Shown: in pieces, positions 50,369 through 63,862 of the stretch
How positions within the stretch are numbered: position 1 is the stretch's first letter
Layout: each line of letters starts with the position of its first letter
Source of the DNA: Bolinopsis microptera
Taxonomy: Eukaryota > Ctenophora > Tentaculata > Lobata > Bolinopsidae
Direction of reading: 5' to 3'
NCBI RefSeq assembly: GCF_026151205.1
Contig: NC_087073.1
Location: forward strand, 16,883,837-16,947,836
DNA length: 64,000 nucleotides
The notes under the pieces: generated by a model
What the model was told of the DNA's origin: nothing
Seen by the model: the letters and a program-made list of their open reading frames with translations, nothing else
The model's database searches: none
Translations under genes and position numbers: made by a program

Positions 50369-50611
50369 GGCAATTCGGTAGTGCGGCAAAGCACGGTTAA
50401 CGCACGGTTAAGGCACGGTTAAAGCACAGTAAAGGCACGGTTAAGGCACAGTTAAGGCACGGTTAAGGCACGGTTAAGGCACAAGGGTTACATAAGGCAC
50501 GGTTGAGGCACATCACTTAAGGCACGGTTAACGCACGGTTAACGCACGGTTAAGGCACGGTTAACGCACAAACTTCCCGTTAACCGTGCTTTGCCACACT
50601 ACCGAATTGCC
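50369..50611. mobile_element. Foldback element filled with 12-bp tandem repeat
   Basis: 34-bp arms (GGCAATTCGGTAGTGCGGCA start, right arm 50578-50611, one mismatch) enclose about 12 units of AAGGCACGGTTA. The arms themselves grade into the repeat unit. Confidence 0.9.
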
Positions 50612-50799
50612 CAGTTTTAAACTAATACACAATATTAATGGTAGAAGGCCTTACGGACATTTTCTGCTCGATACGCTAGGGATCTTAAATGATTAGACTG
50701 ATTTCCTCAGCTAAAATCGAAAAAAACTGATTTGTCAATATTTGAATCAAATATTGTACAAGTATCACCCGTTAAAAAATAAGCTGTGTACGATCCGTC

Positions 50800-51005
50800 T
50801 CAAACCTTAGTTCCCAAACCTTAGTTCCCAACCCTTGATTCCCAACCCTTAGCTACCAACCCTTAGTTCCCAACCCTTAGTTCCCAACCCTTAGCTACCA
50901 ACCCTTAGTTCCCAACCCTTAGTTCCCAACCCTTAGCTACCAACCCTTAATTCCCAACCCTTAGCTACCAACCCTTGCAGTTCCCAACCCTTAGTTCCCA
51001 ACCCA
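50800..51005. repeat. 14-bp minisatellite
   Basis: About 14 units alternating CCCTTAGTTCCCAA and CCCTTAGCTACCAA. Confidence 0.95.
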
Positions 51006-53340
51006 GCTCTCCAGCTTTCTAACGTGAGAAATATTTACCGTACGTGTTGATAAGTTTAAAACTTCGTCAGCTTGGTCCCCTGGCTTGTGGAGATGTTATA
51101 AAGTTTACTTATATCCTGCAGGCTTGTCCACCAAGATTGAATTGGGCAATTAATAAGCCCGTCTATAAACGATTTGGTGCAGCTGTTATCGGTTCCGTAC
51201 GCTGAAAATGAGCATATTATGCTGTGTTTCATCATATCAGTATTGATTTATTAAACTTCTTTTCTTTTATTTCTGATCCTAATGACACGACTTCCCAATT
51301 CTTGAGAAAGGAAGATAATGAAATCTCTGCCGAGCTCAGTATGATTGCAGTTAAGAAAATGTAGTATAAAGTTCCAGACAATTGCTACAGAAGACAACCG
51401 AATAACTGTTCACGAAAAGAAGGCAAACAGAAAGTGTAAGTGAATAGTGAATAGTGATCCCTAGCATCTAGCAGGCCAAGAACAACTACTAAGGCCAAGA
51501 ACAACTACTAAGGGGATAAATCTGGGAGGTGGATGAACAAGTGGGAGCAGACATTCTAAAAGCTGAACTAAACACAATAACGTAGATTATATCCAGCTAA
51601 ATATTACATATTGACGTTGGAAAGACCAAGGTTACAAGAACATAAGTAAATAATAATTTCAACACTACTATATTATACTGTATATAACAAATAATTTGAG
51701 GAGATTCTCTCAAGATGATTTATTTGAAGAGTTCAAGAGCCTTGTAAACTGTGAATGATTCGCTTCTCCAAACAAATCCAAAGTTAAAAGTAAATAGTGT
51801 CATCAATATATGTAATTAATTTATTTAATATTGTCATGTGTCACATTCTCCTCGACAAATCGTGATTTTTCAAGTTTACTGCGACAAATTACGAATACCC
51901 TTGCTAACCAACATGCTAACAAGCACCAACATTGATTATTAAACTTGACCAGTCGCTATTAACTTAACCATATATGACATATAAAACTTGACCAGTTGCC
52001 GCCAGGACACTCCCACTAAATCGCTCGTCCAAATTAAAAAAAATTCTTGTGAAAAGGCCCTGAGGGTGTGAAAGTTCTGTGTTTTTTGGACGCTGATTCC
52101 GAATAGATTAAGAAAGTTTTCTAAAAAGATTGAAAAAATCTCATAAAAAGATAAAAAACAAAATAGAAAAGCGTACCAGCTTATATAACATTACAGGTTA
52201 CAATAATGTCAATGCATTATTTCTAAATTTCTCAGGACCCTGTTGAAACATGAAATTAGAAGTTGTTTCATTTCAATGCTAGGCAACTCGATTTCAACCG
52301 CTTCCTTATTTAAGGTGCGTGAGAAAACTAAATCAGGATGACAATCATAATACGAAACAACGAGAGCCTTTTTATACGAGTTAGGTTGTCAAGCTAAGGT
52401 AATTCTAGTTCAGCATGACATGACGTCACCTTCACCAGAGAAAATTAAGAAATTAGCCTGAACCATCAGGTTTTGAACTACATATCCTACATACTAAAAT
52501 ACTATATTAATGTTCTTTACCCATTTCATTATAAATCGTTGTTATTTAGTGCTACTTACCGTGCTCCGATATACGGATACCAGTACCAGAAATTACGATT
52601 TAAAGGGAGATTTTTCTCCAAAATTAAGTGCAAACCTCGATTTATTGAAAATATGATTTCCAATTTTTAACCGCAAATATTTATCCTCCCCCAAGAAGAC
52701 CAGCAAATTGGGGGCTTAATTGCAAAACCCTGACCTTATACCGTGCCCCAATATTATACCGATACCATGAATTCCGATTCAAAATTATTGTGAATGTGAT
52801 TTCCAATTTTTAACAGCAAACATTTATCATTCCCAAGAAGACCAGCAAATTGGGGTTGAACAAAATATAAATTGCATGCCTCTTTGAAATTTATCCAAGC
52901 CTATCACAAATGCGATTCGTGGCAAAAATGTCGATGTACCTACTATCTACCTAGCTTAAGTAAGATGCCCAGTCAAATAAGCTGAATGCCAAAACTCGTT
53001 CTAACTCTAACTAAAACAGCATCAGTTTTGATTGGGTTTTGTTTACTGGTTAATATTTACTCAGTAATAGTATAAAAGTTTAGATATGAAAGCAACCGAA
53101 AGATAAAAAACCAACCAGAAGATAAAGAACCGATAGAAACGACTGAAGTATAGTGAAATGTATTGGCTACAAGATAGGGACTACAATATCATCTAATGCA
53201 GTAAATCCACTTTATAGTGTCAGATCTCTGCATTGTTACTTAATCAACCTCGCCGTACTTCGATGTCTCAATGAGTCAGAACCTCAATGACCCATGGTTA
53301 CTACAAGTAAAGTACATAGTTCTTTAGTTCAGGTACTAAA
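51006..53340. other. Non-coding, AT-rich
   Basis: No exon recognised. A diverged direct repeat (GAATTCCGATT / CAGCAAATTGGGG parts) occurs at about 52570-52860. Confidence 0.4.
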
Positions 53341-53342
53341 TA

Positions 53343-53510
53343 GGGCAATTTGGTAATCTAGCTAGGCACACTTGGGGCACACTTGGGGCACACTTGGGGC
53401 ACAAAATTGTATTTTCTGGGGCACACTTGGGGCACACTTGGGGCACAGTTGGGGCACAGTTGGGGCAAAAAGTTACTTGGGGCACACTTGGGGCAAATAG
53501 TTCCCAAACT
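53343..53510. repeat. 11-bp tandem repeat with GGGCAATTTGGTA leader
   Basis: Units of GGGGCACACTT (about nine, interrupted) follow a GGGCAATTTGGTA leader that resembles the arm of the foldback element at 50369. Confidence 0.85.
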
Positions 53511-53809
53511 ATACAGTTGCAAAACTACGCTGAACCTGAAGTGGAAGATCTGCTTTACAGTGAGAAAGTGACTAATTGCAACACTACACGACGCTCTGGT
53601 TGCACGCTAGTTAATAACCTGAACAAGAAGTAGGAGCTGTATTTGCTGAACAGCTAATCTCCCTGATGAGTACTCAGATGAGCTCACACTTGAAGGGAGG
53701 TCCAGTTTTTCGAGGATACAGATTTTTATCTGCCAGGAACTGGTTCAAATGACAGTTTTTGCAACGTCCCAAAAAAGGAAATAACAACATGGTTCTCATC
53801 ATAGATGAT

Positions 53810-54645
53810 ACGTACGAACTCTACGAACTCCTCAGTGACAACGAACTCTACGAACTCATCAACCCAAAATTACGAACTCTTGAGGAGTTCGTTTTGTACA
53901 ACTTACGTAAAATGAAATTAAACAGAAATTGTATTTACAATTCAGCCAATTCAACACATAACATACGATTGTAAAACAACTAAATATATTGGTACTCGAA
54001 ACTTCTACCACGCGTCGCGTGTACACTGTACATTTCACAGTACAAGGACTGGTCGATCGACTGAAACATTCTGGCGCCAATAGTTTGCGCGCGCACGTTC
54101 CCTGGACACGTACTGTTGCAGAAAACTTCAACTTGTACTTCTGGCGTTGCGTTTCGTTTTCTTCTGCTGTAAACAGCTGTGATCACACCGAATGTACATT
54201 GTACATTCAGTGTTCATGTATGATGTATACATTTTATTTTGCCATGTACAGCAGACTGAACTATTTGAAATTGAAGTGCACTGTGTATAGACTTATAGGT
54301 ATAGTTGATGATTCAAATGTCATTGTAGGTACAACTTTCAGCAGTAAAGTAGACAGTGTACAGTACTACAGTAAAGTTGATATAATAATGTACAGTTTAT
54401 AGTTATCTGTATGCATAGTTTGGTACGTGATAACGCCTGCCAAGATCGTACAGTTGTATTCTTTATTTTTACCCCAATAAATATCTGAGATCATGCGAGA
54501 AATCCTGAGCTGATTACTTTTTTAAAAAAACATTTTCCATGTTTTTTTTGAAAAATTGACTAACGAACTCCAACGAACTCTAACGAACTCCAAATTTTGA
54601 ACGAACTCCACGAACTCTACGCCAAAAATCAACGAACTCCGCATC
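53810..54645. repeat. Pair of ACGAACTCTACGAACTC arrays around a GTAC-rich core
   Basis: Short arrays of ACGAACTC at 53810-53895 and 54557-54645 in the same orientation bracket about 670 bp with many TGTACA/GTACA motifs. ORFs in the core show no family feature. It looks like a non-autonomous element. Confidence 0.55.
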
Positions 54646-56600
54646 TATGGTTCTCATCTCCTTTTTTGGTTCCGACAGGACCGTTGATTAAGATAATAAG
54701 AACCATTTTAAAAATCGTGACGTTAGCAAAACTAGCTGCGGAGGGGTTTCGAAACATTTTGATTTGTACACAATACCTAATCAATATCTGTGACAAGAGT
54801 ACAAGTGTACACTGTACAGTGGCTGACAGAGGGGGAGTCTAGAATGGCAGAAATTTGGCTGACGTAATATGTGAACCATCCTTAACTAACTTAAGGTCGC
54901 TGTCCGGACTCTTATAGGGCGTGAGATTCTAGGGTTGCATGCTTTAACCTGAACAACCAGTATAATCTTCTAGACCCTGAACATTAGAAACATTTTTAAA
55001 AGTTCGTTTGTTGATAATACAAACTAAGAATATTTTAAATTCTTGTCATTTAACTTCCGTTTTAGGATAATTTGACAAATAAAACGTTATTTTGAAGATA
55101 AAGTTTAAGTTAAAAAATTAGAAAGTTTTTGCAGCCTCAATATTTTGCCCTCAATTAGCAAAGGTTCTTCTTTCCTCTCATCGGATTCTGGAAGATCCAA
55201 TCTGAAGAATCGATTTAACACATTCACAATTTTATGTCATGCTTGGAAGCCATCAATATTATATCCTTATATTCATTATTCATTGCAAAACGTAAATGAT
55301 TCATTTGCCCTCGACTATAAAATGCTCCAAAAATATTATGGTTAGAAATTCAATAAGTTTAACAATATATTATACAGGTGTGTGAAATATTACATGCCTA
55401 TCTCAGAAGTTCTTTCCGTGACAATTTGCCTGATTTCCTTATGATCAGGGTTTTGATGAATGCAGCCCTGGATGACTGCAGCTGAGATGACTGTAGCCGG
55501 GATGACTGCAGCCTGGATGACTGCAGCCGGGCTGAGTTTGGATGTTCCTCAAGCTGTCATTATCCAACGGATAATATCCATGGTGATTTTGATTCGATTT
55601 TGGAATTGACTCTGATTTTCCACCAAGAATTCAGTTAAGTTGACATACCCAAGACAGTGGACATGACTTCTGTCGGGTTGATGCAGCAAGGTCCTACAGT
55701 CTGTACTGAATTATTGCATTGCAAAAAAAGTGCCTAAGCATGCAATCAGAAGCCATGTTTTGGTTACTTCAAGTAGAAACGTGTTTAATGTTTCTGAAAG
55801 TATTGCAATAGATTTCTGATCCATCCTAGGTTCAATATTGTGAAACAAGCCCTGTTGAAGGAGACTAATGAATGAAATTAATCATCCAGTACTGGCCATC
55901 AACACCGGAGTTAAGTTAATTTCACAACAGGGCTCGTTGAACACAACGCTAAGCAGTTGAGATTAAGAGAGAATGAAGACCTTGGGATCTGCTGCAGAGG
56001 GTTAAGAAAATGGAACCTGTTAAACTTGTGAACCTGGCGGAGTGTTAGGCACAGGTTGCCGCCATGCCACAGATACACTGCAATATCTACATACCAGGCC
56101 TCTCGAGGGAAACTCTATAAAAACATCAGGTTTTATTCTGCTCTGTGGAATCAAGCGGGAAAAGAACATTAGGGCGAAGGACACAAGCTTAGCTCGAAGA
56201 ATTGGATCTACTCACGTGTAAATTTGAAACAAAACATACTGATGTGACAAATAATCTACCAGATTAAAACGAGCCAAAGATTAAGATATTTTCCTTAAAT
56301 ATCTCATTTAACTCAGCAACTGGGTTTATTGTTTGGTAACCTGCTTAGACCAATCAAACACTGCCTAGATGTTCATATATGACAAACTTGATCTTCAGAA
56401 CATCTTACTAGTGGCTGACACTACGGTTACCCAGGTTTAGATCAAGGGCAGTACGTACCAGGACTTTACTTTGGGTAGAATAATGTCACTGAGATGTGTT
56501 CACTTAATTTCAAACCATTAATTTGTAAACTGCTGAATACTTAAATAGACATGCCGAGTGCTGATAATAATAAAGTTATCACTTATTACGTAAGCCAGTT
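54646..56600. other. Non-coding, with GATGACTGCAGC tandem motif
   Basis: No exon recognised. A few imperfect units of GGATGACTGCAGC occur at about 55468-55530. Remains of the N-terminal part of the Penelope-like element could lie here but no RT motif is readable. Confidence 0.4.
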
Positions 56601-56611
56601 GTTAGTCATTA

Positions 56612-57331
56612 ATGATTAATTTGACGTTATTCATCTCCAGTTATGGAAGTGACAATGACTTGGTGAATGTTGTCCAGAAATACGAAGGTCACTTGAGACG
56701 AACTCGTAGTTTTAGTGAAAGTGAGAGTCAGCAAGCCACAAACTCCACCACAGCACCGAAAGGAAAAAATAAACTGTTTCAGTTTGTGAAGAAAACGGGA
56801 TCTAAGCTTAGATCTCGCCTCGTTACATCTAAACAGCTTGCCTTAGGTGCTAAACATGGTAAAACTGAACCCTGTCACAGAAGAAACTGCAAGTGTTGTA
56901 AAATGATCATGAATAAGGACTCCATCACATCAAATGGCAAAAAGATCAAATCAGCCCCTGGTTGTTGCAAGACCTATAACATCATCTATCTTGTACAGTG
57001 TTCGATTTGTAAGAAAAACTATGTGGGTAGGACTATTAATAGCTTGCATAAAAGGATGGACGGACACAGGTCCAAATTTTATGAAATCGTTGATGGTAGA
57101 GCATTTGATATTACTAGTGATGAGTATAGCCTAGGAGTTCACTTGATTGACCACGGTTTAGGAGTACATACAGATTTTAATGAAACTTTTAGAACTTTTA
57201 TTTTAGAGAATTGCAGTCCCAGTACACTTGAAGTAAAAGAAAATAACTACATACATTTGCTTAATTCTCTTAGACCTTTTGGCCTTAATACTGTCAATCC
57301 CTTTGGATTACCTATATTCCATAAACCTTAA
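56612..57331 (+). mobile_element. Penelope-like element, GIY-YIG endonuclease end
   Basis: 239 residues. A Cys/His linker CHRRNCKCC (88-96) precedes a GIY-YIG endonuclease: NIIYLVQCSICKKNYVGRT (123-141, IIY and YVG being the two signature halves), then LHKRMDGHRSKF with the catalytic-type Arg/His, and a later Glu (VKENNYIHLL). This matches the C-terminal domain of Penelope-like retroelements, which nicks DNA to prime reverse transcription. The RT part is missing, so the copy is 5' truncated; the first about 25 residues may not belong to the protein. The frame is intact to the stop. Confidence 0.88.
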
Positions 57332-60050
57332 TATGATCTTTTTAACTTTTTCGGATTCTTAATTTTGTAACGGTTTGAGTTTCACTAACCTTTTAACATT
57401 TTTTAGGTTCAATGTCACTGGAGATGACTACAATCGAAATATATTTGGCAAGAATCTGAATGTTTTCAGTGTTGAAAGTTTAGTTTCTTAAATCCTGGAG
57501 TAGTCATTCGTGTCCCTGATATTTGGGTTAATTCTAACTCTCCTATTAATTTGACGTTTTTCATTACAATCATATGATTATACCGTGGCATTGAACTGTA
57601 TTAATTGGTGTCACCAAGGTGTGTCCGGTTGCTTGGATTGTCCAAAGTTTAGAATGCTCCTCTGAGATAATACCATCCGTTTGAGCCTGTTTTTTGCCGG
57701 TGGTTATTAGTAACCACCGGCAGTAACTATTCCAGCGGATATTTAATTGAATATAATTGCAGGTGAATATATAGCCAGTTTACATAATAATCGTGCAATT
57801 ACAAGTACATCACAAACCTTGTAATCTGCGAATGTTGTGACAACAAGCAAGATTTGTTGGGATTTCGAAATGATTCACAATCACCAGTACTTGGCATAAC
57901 CACCGATTCTTTGATTGCACCAACCATTTCAGTGAAACAAAGTGGGGACGATTGTTGCGTCCTTCCAATTTCTAGCGAGAGTCTTGCAGAAATTTGATGG
58001 TAACCCACCGATCATATTAGCATATTGAACAATTTGATCAAAAACTTTGCTGAAACCGTATAAAAGCCTTGGATTTTATGCAGATCAAACGCAATCTTCA
58101 TCATAAAATTCATTTTCTGCAAGTGTATTGGCCAACCCACGTGCGACAGCGTGGACGCAAGGTGTGACAACAGCTCGATCACAGCAAACAATCACACTGC
58201 AGGTATAAGGCTTATAGTTATTTCTGATTGAAGCCTCGCTAATTAAACTTTGAGAAAGTCGCGCGTTATTTGAATCGCAACTTTGTCATGAATTTATAAT
58301 ACTCAAATAGCTTAGAGTTAGTATGGCAAGGTAAGAGGGTATATACAACAAATTATCTAGTTTGAATTTGATAATATTCCTCAGTATGGTAAGGTACACG
58401 ATCTCTATAGTTCGACACGTATTTAAGTTTGACCAGATTTTCTCGGATTTAAAATGTATAGTAATAATATATTTTATCTCATAATTCACGGCCATACAAC
58501 TTTTGGCCGTGCTAAGATTATAATAATACACATATTGCATATCTAAATTGAAAAAATCAGAAATGTTTCTCATGTGTGTGGTTTAGGCCTTAAAATGCTA
58601 GTATAAGTTCATTGGTGAATGATCAAGGGAACCATACCGAAATAAGACTCTAATTAATTAACAACGCTTTTTTACAACTGAAATAATTGAAATTTTTATG
58701 AACAAGTTCGTACTTGTTCTTAATTCAAATATGGTTGTGCACAAGAATTGCTTTAAATAACAGATGTTCGGGTATTTGTTATAAAAATATTATCGGATTG
58801 AAACTAGGCCATATCTTTTTAATCACTTAGCTCAAATTATATCGAGCAAGGAATAAGGATTATGATATTTGTCATCTAACATCCTTATATTAAATAACAA
58901 GTCTGGAAATTTGTTAGGATTGTGACGTCATACCAACATGTACCATAACAATTCTCATCCCTTTGTGATATCACATATAAAGACATTATATCCAGTGTAG
59001 CTGCTAAATAAGACGAGAGAAATAAGAATCTGGCCATCTTTAGACTGAAAGTGAACGAAATTGAAGAAGATGGTGTTTGTTGAGATTATATCAAACTAGC
59101 TAGAATGTTTTGTAGAAAACTGAAAAGGATCAGGAGTGATGCTGAGGTCACTAAGCATCTATGGAAATGTTTATTGGATAGTGAAACAACAGCCTAGCCT
59201 AGTCTCTTTGCTCCCCATATTATTATTATTTTTGTTTTATTAATTTTTTTATCTACCTTCCTATACTTTCAACATCATATCACACTTCACCCGCACACCT
59301 TCTCACACATTAATGACCATATCAGACCTGTATCTAATGTATCTGGAATTTGACGTATTGAAATACCAATTTTGACTATATATCTACAGTTATTCACCAT
59401 GGATTTGTTTGTTATTAAATAGTTTTTCATAAATTTTTGGATTTAGATTGATTCGATGTAATGGGTCCAAGTTACTGCGGACATAGTTCACTATGTGTTT
59501 ACCGTGTTTGGGTGCCCATAATATTTTACAGATGGGGGCGATATTTTGAACGATTCTATTTTATATTCATCTATTGCTGTACTCTGTAAAATTTGAAAAG
59601 TATTTAATAAAAATGCTGAAAATACAGTGATCAGTCCATGAAGATAGAATCGAACTTTTCTGATGCAGTAGCTACTCAATCAAGTATTGACAAACTACGG
59701 AAAAATACAGAAACGTTATGATTTTAAAGCTGTCTATATAAGCTCTGATCGCTCGTAAAGCTATAAGAGGTAAAGAGGGGCAAGGCAAGAATTTATTATT
59801 GACAAAATATGCAAATTATTTTAAATAATTGCCCTTCGAAAATTGTGAGCATATTTGCTTTAGTACATATGAAGCCTTTTTGGGTCAGTAATTATGTAAA
59901 ATAGTTGTTAAGAAAGTTGTTGGAATTCCCAAGATCATTCGTTCACATCGTCGTAATTTCAACAAGTATTGTGCTGTTTTGTCACGGTCTTGTCTCTAGA
60001 AAGTGTGCGTGACTCATCGATTGAAGTATTGTTCTAAAACAGTTAATTGA
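57332..60050. other. Non-coding
   Basis: No gene recognised. A perfect hairpin GCCGGTGGTTA-TTAG-complement lies at 57697-57722. Minus-strand ORFs at 57799-58008, 58286-58573 and 59491-59679 show no family feature. Confidence 0.4.
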
Positions 60051-60055
60051 TAAAT

Positions 60056-60130
60056 AAGGTGCAATCAGCTATATTTGGCGCTCATTTGTAATACAAACAA
60101 GCGCTAAACATAGCTGATTGCACCTTATTA
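60056..60130. mobile_element. Short foldback element
   Basis: About 73 bp: AAGGTGCAATCAGCTATATT and a near-complement arm separated by a small loop, with GCGCT motifs in both arms. TAA-type flanks occur on both sides. Confidence 0.7.
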
Positions 60131-61360
60131 CAAATTATATAACATTTAGCGCTCATCAATTACAACGGAAATTTATGTAAGCCGTGTCCGTTATTAGGGG
60201 AATGTTACCTTTTATTCGAGACAGAAATTTCAATTATTAATTATCAAAAGTGGAGAAAACAGCAGTATTTAAAGGCAGCACTTTATTAAGTATCGTAATA
60301 TAGTGGTTTCGCAATATAGTGTTGTAGCAATATACAGGTCGGAAAATTTCTTTACACGTTTCTACAAAAATATTCGGAAAATGATTTTAGAAATTTTGAT
60401 CTTCAGAAACTTTTTACAAAAAGTCAGCAGGGGTCATTAGTGTCTTATTATAGCTTACTTTCTGTAAGTCTCGGCTCATGACTATCTAACTGTCGAATTA
60501 TTAGATAGAAGCTTGGCTCACTAGATCTAAGTCTCGCCATGCAAACTCTTCAGTTCAAGGCAAAATCACAGATATAATTAAGCGTAATAGAAGGGAGCAC
60601 GAAAATTTTAGACGGTCTGTTTGTCTGTAAACCGTTTACTACACGGAAGGGAGGAATTAAATTAAATCCGAATTTTAAACACAGACGAAGATAAACGGAA
60701 GATAAAGCAACAGCACATTGTTTAGGGATACAAACAGAAATGAGAGTTTAAATACAGGGCAGCATGGTTGCTGAGTTAAGCTGATCAATCAAGTGATTAT
60801 CATCGTGTCACGTGATGCAAGACCGACCAATTGCGCTCTATAAAGTACTGTTTTATGGACGGACCACGTCCTGCTTATTTGTTCATGTTTTGATTTCTAA
60901 TTCTTATCTTACATGAGCTAAAATGTGCTTGAACTAAATGTTCTGCTGATTACATGACCAAAACAGGAAACTCCATCGTACGGTAAAGTTGCCATGGCAA
61001 AACTGAGGGGTGGAGCGTTTTGCTGATATCCTCATCACTTTTTATGTTTTATTTCAATGACCAATCTCGGACAAATTAAAATTCACGGTTATGTGAGCGA
61101 ATACTGCTGCCGGACCACCGGTACTGGTAGGGTGCCATATCGTGAAACTGGGGATATGTTTTCGGGTTAATTCCCGGAACGTGTAACCAGATCAGGTTAC
61201 TGATCATGTAGACCATTTTATGTTCATTCCTAAACGGTTCCCTACCAGCGCTCAACCAGCAACAGTATTCGCTCATGCAACAAAAGAAAGTTATTTTAAT
61301 ATAGTATGGAGTATGGACTATATGGTCTGCTATAAATGAAATGGTAACACGACTCCTGTC
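60131..61360. other. Non-coding
   Basis: No exon recognised. A GTCACGTGAT site is at about 60807. The minus-strand ORF 61076-61372 is open but unassigned. Confidence 0.35.
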
Positions 61361-61364
61361 CGAC

Positions 61365-61745
61365 AGCGACATCTGTCCGACTCAGGGCCGTACCAGAAAA
61401 AAACGACATCTCGAAATTGTGATCTGATTTCAATACGACACATTTCCAATTAGAGACATGATCTGAACTGTTACTTGCTAATTTGTATTACGTAACATTT
61501 CCAATTTGAGATATGATCTGAGCCATATTTTACTACCGTACCATAGTTTATTTTCATTTGATGTCGATAAATTGGGAGCAGGACTGTAGAACGGGGGACT
61601 CTAGAGCGGGGGACTCTAGAGTGGGGGACTGTAGGGAAATTACAATATGATCCGAAATTCGGACAGATGTCGCCAAAAAAGACATCTGTCCGAAATCCCT
61701 AATTCGGCTGTCGGACAGATGTCGCTGTCGGACAGATGTCGCCCA
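61365..61745. mobile_element. Inverted-repeat element with TCGGACAGATGTCG motifs
   Basis: CGACATCTGTCCGA at about 61368 and several TCGGACAGATGTCG copies (61660-61742) in the opposite sense bracket about 300 bp; three GGGGGACT-CTAGAG units occur inside. The minus-strand ORFs crossing it are unassigned. Confidence 0.6.
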
Positions 61746-62649
61746 ATCAAATGAAAACTCCAAATGAAAGCTGTGCTCTGGATGGCATTTTTGTCAATAA
61801 ATCTCAAACCTATGTCGTGTGGAGAGTTTTGAATAAAAAGATGATTGAAAACGTTAGCGTTTTCGCTCACGCGTAAAACTTGCTCACAGTTATTGTTAAT
61901 GGTGGCAGTCATAGTTGGTTCGTGCGTTACTTTTCAAGGAAAAGTGCGTTTAGTTCGTGAAGATTTTTTCGTGCGTTTAAGTGCGGTAAAGTGTGTTAGT
62001 GTTACGTGCGTCTGCCTTTAAGTTTACATTACGAGGATAACGAATTTAAAAATTCTTCATTCCTACATCTTACTAAGGTAGTGTAAAAGAGAACTACCAC
62101 GTGCAGCTGCACCAGTCTTTTCAGATGTACTGATATTGCGCAGATTACCGTGGATATATAAAAGTTTCTCCACTTTTTCCGTGCCTCTCGAGATCCCTCC
62201 CCCCTCCTGCTTAAAAAACATTCATATGCTTATTACTTTATTATCCTAATAGATCATAGAAACAAAATAGTTTGGTGTTCTCAAACATGTGTAAATTACA
62301 AGGTGAGATCCAGTGGCCACCCAAAACTGTAAAAATCAATTTAAAACATAAATATCGAAAGTAATAAATTATTGAAAAGTTTTGTTCATGAATTTACTTC
62401 AAATCAACATTTAGTCTAGAAATCTAAAAATCTAGCAACCAATTTCAATCAAATGGCTGATGACTAACTTTTTAAGTTTTTAGTAGAGCAAGGTCATACT
62501 AGCCCGAATTTAAGTCATGATCTCATTAATTCGCCCCCTCATTGTTACTTCACTTTCGTGGCTTGTTTAACTCTGATGCTGTTGCTGATGTCATGATTTA
62601 CTCTTCTTATCCGGAAACTGACAATACTGTCACTATAACGCTAGCACTG
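61746..62649. other. Non-coding, probable 3' UTR of arylsulfatase gene at right
   Basis: No exon recognised. The sulfatase gene ends at 62650 and its 3' UTR would extend leftward. Confidence 0.4.
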
Positions 62650-63862
62650 TCACACTTCAGTTGAGTTCAACAGCCATGGTGTCCAAACATCATCTTTCTT
62701 AGCTTCTTCGTTTTGATCCTCGAAAAACTTAGGCTCCACGGGCTTATGGTTTCGGTTTGAGTATGTTCTCAGGGTTTCATAAAGTTCGTCTGTCTCGGCG
62801 CTGAAGCGCCAGGATAAGTCGTTGCTCTCAGTCACATCCCAGGAGAGATCAAAAAGCAATTTATCTTTAGTCATGCAGTCCAGGTTGAGGCACTTCAGCG
62901 GGTCTGCAGCGTATTTTGTCTGGGTCTCTGCGTAGGCACGCATCTGCTGGCTAATGTTGGGGCTGATTTTGTAGTAGCTTGCATTTACCACTATATCTTC
63001 GTTCTGGATGGAATTGTCCTGGGAGGTTGAAAGCTGGTTAAGTATCTTAATAGGGGTGATGAAATTTGGTGGTGAGTCTAGACTATAAAGCATTATTCAG
63101 TGGTTCTAAAGGATGATTTAACATGGAGGGCGTTCAGTTTAATCTGCAGGTATTTATAGAGTTATAGTAACAGCATCAACTATCTTCAATCTAATAAATT
63201 GTTTCGTCAGGTACTTTTAATAAAGTTAATAAATTCATTTCTAAGATTATTCCCCTCTTAAAAGTAAACTCAAAGTTCGGAATACGGCTATCAGTGTCAG
63301 ACGACGAGATAAAATTGATTTTAATAATTGGTCTCAAATTTAGCATTAAATATTAATTAATATATATCAAGAAGGAGAAGAGTATGTTGCCTCTGGCTCA
63401 ATTATATTCACAGTTAAACTTTAGTTTTGCAATATGCTGTAAGAAGAGTTCTGTAGGATCCTATAACTAAAAAAGGCGTGGGCGTCGCCCAACTGGAAAA
63501 TAATATACATAAAACAGGGCGGGTCGGATTGTCAATGGTGTAAGGTTACCATTTGGCTGAATTTGATTGGCGCAACTGCAAAAATTCTCCTATGCCCTAA
63601 AAAATAGCCCCTGCATTTTTTTTGCGCGACAGTGAACTGAACCGGATTAAATTTGCAGTCGGTTCCTAAAACACATAAATAAAACTAACATCAATGAGAG
63701 GGTAGACTTGGTCGAAGTCCATGAAGGCAGCCTTCCCAACAATAAGCTTATATTTGCCCTTAATGATAGCTGCCTGGTTGAAGACAGGGTCAATGTCTAA
63801 TACCACGTGGTCGCGAGGAGCCTCTGCTTTCTGGGTCTCATCCAGCAGCTGTTTGAATGTCT
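62650..63862 (-). CDS. Arylsulfatase B-like enzyme, C-terminal exons (partial)
   Basis: Two minus-strand exons, 63862-63690 and about 63045-62650, join in phase 0 (the second acceptor is inferred). The first encodes FNQAAIIKGKYKLIVGKA, the sulfatase segment AIR-x-G-x-WKL that follows the catalytic core. The second holds LFDLSWDVTESNDLSWRF (compare the LFDI...DPxExxDLS of type I sulfatases) and ends VWTPWL near the C-terminus, as in arylsulfatase B (VWGPWM). The active-site CxPSR, converted to formylglycine, would be beyond the right edge. Family members act in lysosomes or are secreted and remove sulfate from glycosaminoglycans. A conserved Cys pair (CLNLDC) may form a disulfide. Confidence 0.75.

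Noticed and set aside
53383-53633. Trp/Gly/His-rich ORFs
   Set aside because: Translations of the 11-bp GGGGCACACTT array.
61076-61912. Minus-strand ORFs of 69-98 residues near the arylsulfatase gene
   Set aside because: The gene already ends at 62650, and the ORFs overlap an inverted-repeat element; no sulfatase or other motif.
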